14,640 nt of DNA. It comes from Endomicrobiellum devescovinae (GTDB lineage Bacteria; Elusimicrobiota; Endomicrobiia; Endomicrobiales; Endomicrobiaceae). A model generated the notes under the pieces. The model saw only the letters and a list, made by a program, of their open reading frames with translations, was not told where the DNA came from and did not search any database. The position numbers and the translations under genes were made by a program. This document shows, one piece after another, positions 7,881-13,524 of this stretch (its first letter is position 1; each line of letters begins with the position of its first letter). The stretch covers positions 1 through 14,640 of the forward strand of contig JAIRSK010000014.1 of assembly GCA_031255495.1 (NCBI GenBank), given 5' to 3'.

Positions 7881-8547
7881 TAGTATAAGTCTTAATCTTT
7901 TCTTTCGCCGTTAAAAACTCAGGACTCTTAGGGAAGTTATTAACTATTAAAGAAAACAATTTTAGAGCTTCTTGTTTCATTCCAAGATTTTCATAACATA
8001 AAGCAATCTTAAGTTGGGCTGAGGCTACCAAATTAGATTTACTATATAGTCCTTCAACTTTTTCGTACTCTTTTATGGCATTTGACCACATTTTGCGAGA
8101 ATAAAAGCACTCGCCTAAGTAAAATTGCGCTTGCGCCGCAAGTTCTGCATTAGGATATTTTTCAATAAAAGACTGGAAACCGCTATAAGCAAGCTCATAA
8201 TTGCCTGATACATAGTCGCTGTAAGCACTTTGATAAACAGAGGAAGGCAAAACAATACTATTTGTCTTATTATCCAGATCTGGTTTAAAATCTTTTATTG
8301 TCTGATTTAATAAAGAAATTTTATTCTGCAATTCATAAACCAAAGCATTAAGAGATTCTAAAGAATTTACAGTAGAATCAACCTTTGCATGCAAATCTAC
8401 ACGATTTTGTTTAAGTTCTTTGCATTCTATTTGCAATTGAGCAACTTCTCCCTTTAAATCTGTAACATCACGCGAATTTAAAGGAATACAGCCAGAACAA
8501 ACTATAATTATAAAGCAAAACAATAAAAAGATAACTTTTATATTCAT
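7864..8547 (-). CDS. cpoB: CpoB/YbgF-like Tol-Pal accessory lipoprotein with coiled coil and TPRs
   Basis: The 227-aa product matches the architecture of CpoB, which coordinates peptidoglycan synthesis with Tol-Pal action. Residues 4-19 are hydrophobic and end in VCSGC, a lipobox with Cys20, so it is probably lipid-anchored; E. coli CpoB is instead a soluble periplasmic protein. Residues about 27-88 form a coiled coil (LKGEVAQLQIECKELKQ). Residues about 103-220 form three TPR-type helical pairs with the YbgF signature: YQSAYSDYVSGNYELAYSGF, then YLGECFYS, then IALCYENLG. I start at the ATG at 8547, one base after the pal stop. A longer in-frame form from 8637 would bury the signal peptide and lie inside pal. 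The spacing implies coupled translation with pal. Confidence 0.92.
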   Translation of the reverse strand: MNIKVIFLLFCFIIIVCSGCIPLNSRDVTDLKGEVAQLQIECKELKQNRVDLHAKVDSTVNSLESLNALVYELQNKISLLNQTIKDFKPDLDNKTNSIVLPSSVYQSAYSDYVSGNYELAYSGFQSFIEKYPNAELAAQAQFYLGECFYSRKMWSNAIKEYEKVEGLYSKSNLVASAQLKIALCYENLGMKQEALKLFSLIVNNFPKSPEFLTAKEKIKTYTNAENK

Positions 8548-8548
8548 G

Positions 8549-9037
8549 TTATTTCTTAAGCGTTTTTGTTTCGGCTCTTCTATTCTTTGCCCACGCAGCC
8601 TCATTATTTTCATCAATGACAGGCTTTTCGCTGCCATAAGAAATTGTAGCTATTCTATTAGGCGCAATTCCAAATTTTACATAGTAATCTTTAACTTTTA
8701 AAGCTCTGCGCTGACCTAATGAAAGATTGTATTCTGCTGTTCCTCTATTGTCTGTATGACCTTCAACAACAATTTTTAGAGAAGGCTTTTTAGACAAATA
8801 GGCTGCATTTTCCTTCAAAACTTCAAAAGAGTCACTGGTCAAATCACTTTTATCAAAATCAAAATATACGATTTTAAGATTGCTGTCTATTTCAGAATCG
8901 CCTCTTACGGAAGGCTCATCACTAAAATTAACTGTTTCTATAGAGTCTATAGTATCATCAGGCTTTATATCCTGTTTCTTACATCCGACTGCAAAAACAA
9001 ACAATCCCGCCAAAGCAAGCGTTATCATCTTCTTCAT
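8549..9037 (-). CDS. pal: Peptidoglycan-associated lipoprotein Pal
   Basis: The 162-aa outer-membrane lipoprotein binds peptidoglycan non-covalently and is the outer anchor of the Tol-Pal system. The signal peptide MKKMITLALAGLFVFAVGC ends in a good lipobox, with Cys19 acylated. A short acidic linker leads to the OmpA-like domain (about 55-160). The domain has IVYFDFDKSDL (56-66), VEGHTDNRGTAEYNLSLGQRR (91-111) and WAKNRRAE (149-156), which includes the Asp and Arg that contact diaminopimelate in this fold. Length is typical. The ATG at 9037 is chosen for its AAGGAG site 6 nt upstream and proper signal peptide; an in-frame extension to 9112 has neither. It is the first gene of the operon and sits behind a strong promoter. 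Confidence 0.97.
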   Translation of the reverse strand: MKKMITLALAGLFVFAVGCKKQDIKPDDTIDSIETVNFSDEPSVRGDSEIDSNLKIVYFDFDKSDLTSDSFEVLKENAAYLSKKPSLKIVVEGHTDNRGTAEYNLSLGQRRALKVKDYYVKFGIAPNRIATISYGSEKPVIDENNEAAWAKNRRAETKTLKK

Positions 9038-9110
9038 TTTCTTCTCCTTAATATATTTTTGCATATACTCTATGTAATTTTTTACTAAATTATCCTCAAT
9101 AAACATCGCC

Positions 9111-9140
9111 ATTTTATTACTTTATCCTTTTCCGTGTCAA
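9111..9140 (-). promoter_or_regulatory. Strong promoter of the pal-cpoB-tol-PHP operon
   Basis: On the complement, a perfect -35 box TTGACA (9140-9135) is followed by an 18-nt spacer and a -10 box TAAAAT (9116-9111, five of six). This predicts a start near 9104 and a leader of about 65 nt before the pal ATG. It is the best sigma-70 match I see in the window and would drive all five genes down to 4452. Confidence 0.65.
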
Positions 9141-9252
9141 ATATTGATTTTTGCAACATTAAAAATTTCCTAAGTCTAAAACAAATTTTTCCATTTTTAT
9201 TTTGTTTGGTGTTAAGATAAAACAGAAAAAACATCAAAATATAAAGCCAAAT

Positions 9253-9303
9253 TTGCTTTTTATCATGCAAAAAGCTAGAATTGCCCTCTGAATTACTTAT
9301 AAT
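9253..9303 (+). promoter_or_regulatory. Promoter region of mnmG, with inverted repeat
   Basis: Two candidates lie in the 284-bp divergent gap between pal and mnmG. The first has TTGCTT (9253-9258), a 17-nt spacer and TAGAAT (9276-9281). The second is a perfect TATAAT (9298-9303) with a poor -35 box; it would give a leader of only about 12 nt. A 7-bp perfect inverted repeat (GCTTTTT at 9255-9261, AAAAAGC at 9269-9275, 7-nt loop) fills the spacer of the first candidate and could be an operator or chance. The rest of the gap (9141-9252) is AT-rich and I see nothing else in it. Confidence 0.4.
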
Positions 9304-9321
9304 TTTAGAGAAGATAGTTAA

Positions 9322-11109
9322 ATGGAAAGAAAGTATCAAGTTGTGGTTATTGGAGCTGGACATGCAGGATGCGAAGCGGCATTAGCATGCGCCAGAATGG
9401 GACTCAAAACGCTAATAATTACCTTAAACGTTGATTCAATAGCCAGAATGCCCTGCAATCCTGCCATAGGAGGAATTGCAAAAGGTCAGATGGTAAGAGA
9501 AATAGACGCTATGGGCGGAGAAATGGGCTGGATTACAGACCATGCTGGACTCCAGTTTAAAATATTGAACAGTTCAAGAGGTCCGGCTGTCTGGTCTCCA
9601 AGAGCGCAATGCGATAAAGAGCTTTACTCTGTTTTGATGTCAAAATCTCTCCAAAATCAACCTAATCTTGAAATATTACAATCTGAAGCTACGGCTTTGA
9701 TAGCAAAGAGCGGAAAAGTCTGTGGGGTAAAAATACTTACAGGAGAAACCATTGAGACCGACGCTGTAGTAGTAACTACAGGGACATTCTTAAAAGGTAC
9801 TATACATCTTGGAAAAATGCACTTTGACGGAGGAAGATTTAATGAAAGACCAGCAGCCTATCTATCAAGATCGTTAAGCGAAGACTGCGGACTTGTACTG
9901 GGCAGATTTAAAACAACAACAACTCCGAGAATTAACTCTCGTTCTATAGATTATTCAAAAATGATTGAACAAGCAGGTGATGAAAAACCGAAGCCTTTCT
10001 CTCATTTTACCGAAATAGAGCAGTGGAGAAAAAATCTAAAGCAGCTTTCTTGCTGGCTGACTTATACAAATCCTGTAACGCACAAAATAGTCGGCGATAA
10101 CCTAGAATTATCTTCTATCCCAATAGGGAAAGTAAACAGTAAAAGTCCTAGATACTGTCCCGCAATAGAAGAAAAGATAGAGCGTTATCCTGAGAAAACT
10201 AGCCATCATATATTTATAGAGCCAGAAGGTTACAATACTAACGAGGTTTATTTAAATGGTCTCTATACAGGATTGCCATTTAATTTGCAGCAGCAAATGA
10301 TAAACTCAATTGCAGGTCTTGAAAATGCAAAAGTCATAAGATACGGCTATGCCATTGAGTACGACTATTCTAATCCTCTTCAAATAAAGAAAACTTTAGA
10401 AACAAAAACAATTGAAAATCTTTTCTTAGGCGGACAGATAAACGGCACCACTGGTTACGAAGAAGCCGCTTCTCAAGGTTTTATTGCAGGCGTTAACGCT
10501 GCGTTGAAAGTTTTAGGCAGAGATCCTCTTATACTCAAAAGAAACGAATCTTATATAGGCATCCTTATAGATGATATAACAACAAGAGGAATGGACGAAC
10601 CGTATAGAATGTTTACATCAAGAGCTGAATACAGACTTTCAATAAGAAACGATAACACGGACTTGAGACTTATTGATATCGGTCATTCATTGGGACTTAT
10701 TTCCGACAAAGCATACAAAAAGTTTGATCTTTACAGACAGACTTTGTCAAACATTTATGAAGGCAAAACGGACAATTTGCCTTCAGATGAGGATTTGTCC
10801 CCTTGGTCACTAGAAAAAGCTAAAGAAGAAGTTTATATACACAAAAAATACGAAGGATACATAGAAATCCAAGATAAAATGGCAAATAAAATGAAGAAAA
10901 ATGAAGACCGACAAATTCCTAAAGATTTTGATTACGATAAAATTGATTCTTTTTCAGCTGAAACAAAACAAAGGCTAAAAGAAGTTTGTCCGCAAACTAT
11001 TGGGCAGGCTTCAAGGATTCACGCAATAAAACCGTCAGATATAGCAATACTTACAATTTATCTTGAGAAACAGAAAAAAGAGAAAAAGCAGAAAAAACTT
11101 GAAAAATAA
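9322..11109 (+). CDS. mnmG: tRNA uridine-5-carboxymethylaminomethyl modification enzyme MnmG (GidA)
   Basis: The 595-aa FAD enzyme acts with MnmE to modify the wobble uridine (xm5U34) of several tRNAs. The FAD-binding loop is GAGHAGCEAA (11-20). The two family cysteines are present in MPCNPAIGGIAKGQ (Cys45) and YCPAIEEKI (Cys279). Other hallmarks are RGPAVWSPRAQ (86-96), GGRFNERPA (170-178), LPFNLQQQ (318-325), GQINGTTGYEEAASQG (371-386), and RMFTSRAEYRL in the C-terminal half. The normally near-invariant KTGTPPR is KTTTTPR here (197-203). The protein is some 25-35 residues shorter than typical, apparently in the C-terminal helical part, and ends in a Lys/Glu-rich tail. A weak purine-rich site, AGAGAAG, lies 8 nt before the ATG. 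It heads a five-gene plus-strand run ending with rsmG. Confidence 0.96.
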   Translation: MERKYQVVVIGAGHAGCEAALACARMGLKTLIITLNVDSIARMPCNPAIGGIAKGQMVREIDAMGGEMGWITDHAGLQFKILNSSRGPAVWSPRAQCDKELYSVLMSKSLQNQPNLEILQSEATALIAKSGKVCGVKILTGETIETDAVVVTTGTFLKGTIHLGKMHFDGGRFNERPAAYLSRSLSEDCGLVLGRFKTTTTPRINSRSIDYSKMIEQAGDEKPKPFSHFTEIEQWRKNLKQLSCWLTYTNPVTHKIVGDNLELSSIPIGKVNSKSPRYCPAIEEKIERYPEKTSHHIFIEPEGYNTNEVYLNGLYTGLPFNLQQQMINSIAGLENAKVIRYGYAIEYDYSNPLQIKKTLETKTIENLFLGGQINGTTGYEEAASQGFIAGVNAALKVLGRDPLILKRNESYIGILIDDITTRGMDEPYRMFTSRAEYRLSIRNDNTDLRLIDIGHSLGLISDKAYKKFDLYRQTLSNIYEGKTDNLPSDEDLSPWSLEKAKEEVYIHKKYEGYIEIQDKMANKMKKNEDRQIPKDFDYDKIDSFSAETKQRLKEVCPQTIGQASRIHAIKPSDIAILTIYLEKQKKEKKQKKLEK

Positions 11110-11890
11110 AATTGTTGACATTTACTGTTTTACGGGAACAGGGAATACCTATCTTACGGCAAAAAAAATTGCAAATGCTTTGCAGGGTAACAAATACTCA
11201 GTCAATGTTAAAAATATGACAAGATCTGAGCCTCATAAAATAGATTTGTCACATACTATAGGGATAGGTTTTCCCGTTGCGTTTTGGAATACTTTTCCTG
11301 TTGTGAAAGACTTTATAAATAATTTGCCTCAAGGGAACGGCACTGAAATTTTCGTCTTTACAACTATGGGAGATTCTTCTCTAAATGCCGCAGCAAACTT
11401 CGGGGGCATTCTTAAAAATAAAGGATATAGTGTTATAGGCACAAAAGGCTTTTTAATGCCTAATAATTTTATAGCTGTACAAAAAAAAGAAAAGAATATT
11501 TTAAAAATAGAAAAAGCCTACAAAAAAATTGAAGTCTTCACTAAACAATTGATTGATGGAAACGCAAAACCTTGTAAAACCAATTTATTTTTTAAAATTT
11601 CTTTTGCAATAACAGATTTTATAACAAATAGATGGAGAGGAAAAATTTTTCAAAAAATTGTAAGATTTGGCTTAAATAAAGACAAATGTATAAAATGCAG
11701 ACTTTGCTTTGAAATATGCCCAGTAAAAAATATTCAAGTTGAAGACAATTATCCTGCTTTTAACAGAATGAAATGCCAACTGTGCATGAGATGTATTTCT
11801 TACTGTCCAACGCATGCAATAAAATCTTTTTTGTTGCGTAAAACTTATACGGCGTTATCAATTGAGGAGATAAAAAAATGGAGCAGCTAG
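11099..11890 (+). CDS. EFR1-family flavodoxin/ferredoxin protein
   Basis: The product, 263 aa from the chosen start, fuses an N-terminal flavodoxin-like domain to a C-terminal bacterial ferredoxin. The FMN phosphate loop is YCFTGTGNT (9-17). FPVAFWNTFP is the next flavodoxin-type segment. Two CxxCxxCxxxCP motifs (197-208 and 226-237) should hold two [4Fe-4S] clusters. It is probably a cytoplasmic electron carrier or reductase; the partner is unknown. No ATG begins the domain. I chose the TTG at 11099, which gives MKNKIVDIYCF, over an earlier in-frame TTG at 11063 that would add 12 Lys/Arg-rich residues lying inside mnmG. Neither has a clear ribosome site, so coupling to mnmG is likely. It overlaps mnmG by 11 nt and the next gene by 13 nt. 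Confidence 0.85.
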   Translation: MKNKIVDIYCFTGTGNTYLTAKKIANALQGNKYSVNVKNMTRSEPHKIDLSHTIGIGFPVAFWNTFPVVKDFINNLPQGNGTEIFVFTTMGDSSLNAAANFGGILKNKGYSVIGTKGFLMPNNFIAVQKKEKNILKIEKAYKKIEVFTKQLIDGNAKPCKTNLFFKISFAITDFITNRWRGKIFQKIVRFGLNKDKCIKCRLCFEICPVKNIQVEDNYPAFNRMKCQLCMRCISYCPTHAIKSFLLRKTYTALSIEEIKKWSS

Positions 11891-12171
11891 AATGGCTTGG
11901 GTTTACCGCAGGTTTTTTTTCAATGATTGCTTTTATTCCACAAGTTTACAAAACTTATAAAATAAAATCAGCAGAAGATATATCAATACAGACGTTTATC
12001 ATCTATACAATAAGTACTATTCTTTGGACTACATACGGATTTTTATTCGGCAAACCCGCAATATATATTACGAATATAGTTATGCTGATAATATCTAGTA
12101 CTCAAATTGTTCTGAAAATAAAATACGATAGGGCGGATAGACTCGCTCAAAAACAAGGGGGATGCAAATGA
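11878..12171 (+). CDS. SemiSWEET sugar transporter
   Basis: The 97-aa protein is a single three-helix bundle of the MtN3/saliva (SWEET) family. Bacterial SemiSWEETs dimerise in the inner membrane to pass mono- or disaccharides by facilitated diffusion. Helices are at about 5-24, 37-55 and 61-80. The PQ motif in FIPQVYKTYKIKSAEDIS (19-36) and the LWTTYGFLFGKPAIYITNIV segment (49-68) are characteristic, and length is typical. The sugar cannot be told from sequence. GAGGAG lies about 8-9 nt before the ATG. The start overlaps the EFR1-type gene by 13 nt, and its TGA overlaps the next start as ATGA, so translation is coupled on both sides. Confidence 0.9.
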   Translation: MEQLEWLGFTAGFFSMIAFIPQVYKTYKIKSAEDISIQTFIIYTISTILWTTYGFLFGKPAIYITNIVMLIISSTQIVLKIKYDRADRLAQKQGGCK

Positions 12172-12413
12172 AAAAATTTGTAGCAGGATTGTTTGCGATG
12201 TGTTTTATTTTTATGTCAACATCGGCATGTCTGTTTGCCGAAACATACCAAGCAGCCATTGAAAAAGCAAAAACTGAGGCTGAAGCTAAAGAAATTAAAC
12301 GACAAGCCTTTGAAGAAACCAAGAAGATAAAAGAAGAAGTTAAGGACATGAAAAAGAAAGCTTTAGCCGACGAAGATATAGTCAAAAAAGCGCTGCCCAG
12401 AAGAAAAAACTAG
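12168..12413 (+). CDS. Secreted Lys/Glu-rich protein, 5' reading frame of a two-frame gene
   Basis: I do not recognise a family. The frame gives 81 aa: a signal peptide (MKKFVAGLFAMCFIFMSTSA...LFA, likely cleaved after residue 24; the TSAC at 18-21 is a poor lipobox) and then a charged helix rich in Lys, Glu and Ala (28-68). I start at the ATG at 12168: a GGGGG-containing site lies 6 nt upstream and it forms ATGA with the SemiSWEET stop. The ATG at 12162 would sit on that site. The frame ends at tandem TAG stops (12411-12416) directly after A-AAA-AAC. The same kind of sequence continues in the -1 frame, so this is probably only the first half of a 164-aa protein. Confidence 0.65.
   Translation: MKKFVAGLFAMCFIFMSTSACLFAETYQAAIEKAKTEAEAKEIKRQAFEETKKIKEEVKDMKKKALADEDIVKKALPRRKN
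12404..12413 (+). other. Slippery heptamer A-AAA-AAC followed by stop (candidate -1 frameshift or indel scar)
   Basis: In the zero frame the codons read AGA AAA AAC TAG TAG. The last A of AGA plus AAA AAC makes a canonical X-XXY-YYZ heptamer. Slippage by -1 re-pairs both tRNAs on AAA AAA and continues with CTA GTA GCA in the open downstream frame. I see no strong Shine-Dalgarno-like stimulator 10-14 nt upstream and no obvious stable stem just downstream. A one-base loss in this A-run, or in the A6 run at 12384-12389, would leave the same picture. Confidence 0.45.
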
Positions 12414-12661
12414 TAGCATCTGAAAGGGAAACGTCTGAGTCTGAAGCCGAAGTATTGGAACAGAAAGCAAAAGCTATAAGAGCCGCGGCAAAAGCTAAAG
12501 AAAAAGAAGAACTTAATAAAATAAATGAGACTCTAAAAGATGCGGCGAAAGTAAGAGCTGAAGCCGAAAAACAGGCTGACGATTATCAGAAAAATGCAAT
12601 GATAAGCCCTGACGCACAAAATAAGAGTGCAGATGAGTTGCTTAAAAGCGTAAAAAAATAA
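12410..12661 (+). CDS. 3' reading frame of the secreted Lys/Glu/Ala-rich protein (-1 frame continuation)
   Basis: From the CTA at 12410 the frame stays open for 83 residues to the TAA at 12659-12661. It encodes a strongly charged, alanine-rich helix (KAKAIRAAAKAKEKEEL, then KDAAKVRAEAEKQADDY) and a short polar tail. Composition matches the mature part of the upstream frame, as expected for one coiled-coil protein of 164 aa in total. As a stand-alone gene it would need a TTG start at 12455, which has no ribosome site. It is therefore either reached by frameshifting or transcript slippage from 12168, or the gene is a recent pseudogene. A periplasmic location would follow from the signal peptide of the first half. 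Confidence 0.55.
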   Translation, partial: LVASERETSESEAEVLEQKAKAIRAAAKAKEKEELNKINETLKDAAKVRAEAEKQADDYQKNAMISPDAQNKSADELLKSVKK

Positions 12662-12674
12662 TTACCTAGCAAGT

Positions 12675-13424
12675 ATGGAAAAAGAAAAACTATTTAATGA
12701 ATTTCAAAAATACGCCTCAGATAATATTATAAGTTTCATTTCTCAAGAAATGAAAGAGAAATTTGAGGCGTATTTTGCTGAGCTTATAGAATGGAATAAA
12801 TTTCTAAATCTTATTTCATTTAAAAGCGAAAAAGATTTAATTTACAGACATTTTTGCGACAGTCTGTACAGCGCTAAGATTATAAGCGAGATAGCTGGCA
12901 AAGACGCTGTTTTAAAAACGACCGACATTGGCACAGGTTCGGGAATGCCCGGAATACCTGTGAAAATCGTTTTGCCTAACATTAAAATGACACTGGTAGA
13001 GTCTATAACTAAGAAGTGTAAGTTTCTTGAAAATGTAACCAATAAACTTGACCTTTGTATGGAGATATTAAATTCAAGGGCTGAAGAAATAGGACAAAGT
13101 CCCAAATATAGACAGCAATATGATTTTGTTTTATCCAGAGCTGTAAGTAAATTTTCCCCAAATCTTGAGATTTCTATTCCTCTTTTAAAAGTAGGCGGGT
13201 ATTTTATAGTGCATAAAACGAAAAAATCAGCCGAAAGTGCGCAAGAGGGATTGCCGTCTGTTGAAAATGCATTGAAATATCTTGGAGCAAAATTAGACCA
13301 AACTATTGCTTACAATCTGCCTGAGCAAGAACTTGATTATTGTATTTTGGTTTTTAAAAAATATAAAGACACACCGTCGCAATTTCCTCGCAAATCTGGA
13401 ATGCCTGAAAAGAAACCTTTATAA
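12675..13424 (+). CDS. rsmG: 16S rRNA (guanine-527-N7) methyltransferase RsmG (GidB)
   Basis: The 249-aa SAM-dependent enzyme makes m7G527 in the 530 loop of 16S rRNA. The N-terminal helix pair has EWNKFLNLISF (39-49) and YRHFCDSL (57-64). The SAM-binding motif is DIGTGSGMPGIPVKIVLP (about 84-101), followed by LVESITKKCKFLENV and VLSRAVSKF. The C-terminus, TPSQFPRKSGMPEKKPL, is the usual RsmG basic tail. Length is a little above average. The ATG at 12675 follows the preceding stop by 13 bp with only a weak ribosome site. Codons 11-34 are built from a long nested inverted repeat, listed separately. mnmG and rsmG are often adjacent; here they bracket three accessory genes. Confidence 0.95.
   Translation: MEKEKLFNEFQKYASDNIISFISQEMKEKFEAYFAELIEWNKFLNLISFKSEKDLIYRHFCDSLYSAKIISEIAGKDAVLKTTDIGTGSGMPGIPVKIVLPNIKMTLVESITKKCKFLENVTNKLDLCMEILNSRAEEIGQSPKYRQQYDFVLSRAVSKFSPNLEISIPLLKVGGYFIVHKTKKSAESAQEGLPSVENALKYLGAKLDQTIAYNLPEQELDYCILVFKKYKDTPSQFPRKSGMPEKKPL
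12707..12776 (+). repeat. Nested inverted repeat (long hairpin) inside the 5' end of rsmG
   Basis: Perfect 13-bp outer arms AAAATACGCCTCA (12707-12719) and TGAGGCGTATTTT (12764-12776) extend inward by a G-U and two A-U pairs in RNA. Inside lies a second stem, TTTCATTTC (12734-12742) with GAAATGAAA (12747-12755), capped by TCAA. A palindromic ATAATATTAT (12721-12730) sits between the arms. The RNA hairpin would start 32 nt after the rsmG start codon. No T-tract follows, so it is not a typical terminator. Confidence 0.8.
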
Positions 13425-13430
13425 AAACTT

Positions 13431-13473
13431 AATACCAAACTACGAAAAAAAATTCTCGCAGCTTGGTATTTTT
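13431..13473. terminator. Bidirectional intrinsic terminator between rsmG and metK
   Basis: The 8-bp perfect arms AATACCAA (13431-13438) and TTGGTATT (13463-13470) enclose a 24-nt segment that can pair further (ACG with CTCG). A T-run (13469-13473) follows on the plus strand. On the complement, the stem is followed by AAGTTTTTAT, so metK transcripts can also end here. Its place between convergent genes supports the call. The stem is AT-rich and only moderately stable. Confidence 0.6.
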
Positions 13474-13524
13474 AAAACAGATAGATATATTCTACATTTG
13501 AGAACTTTCAAAAGTTTAATTATT

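Noticed and set aside
8548..8637. N-terminal extension of CpoB
   Set aside because: It lies inside pal in another frame and would place the clear lipoprotein signal peptide in the middle of the protein.
9038..9112. N-terminal extension of Pal
   Set aside because: It would precede the signal peptide; the AAGGAG site fixes the start at 9037.
9085..9363. Open frame of 92 aa on the minus strand across the pal/mnmG gap
   Set aside because: It overlaps the start of mnmG and the promoters of both neighbours, has no ribosome site and no recognisable protein character.
12095..12385. Minus-strand open frame of 96 aa opposite the secreted protein and the SemiSWEET end
   Set aside because: It is antisense to two well-supported genes; the open frame follows from the Lys/Glu/Ala codon bias of the sense strand.
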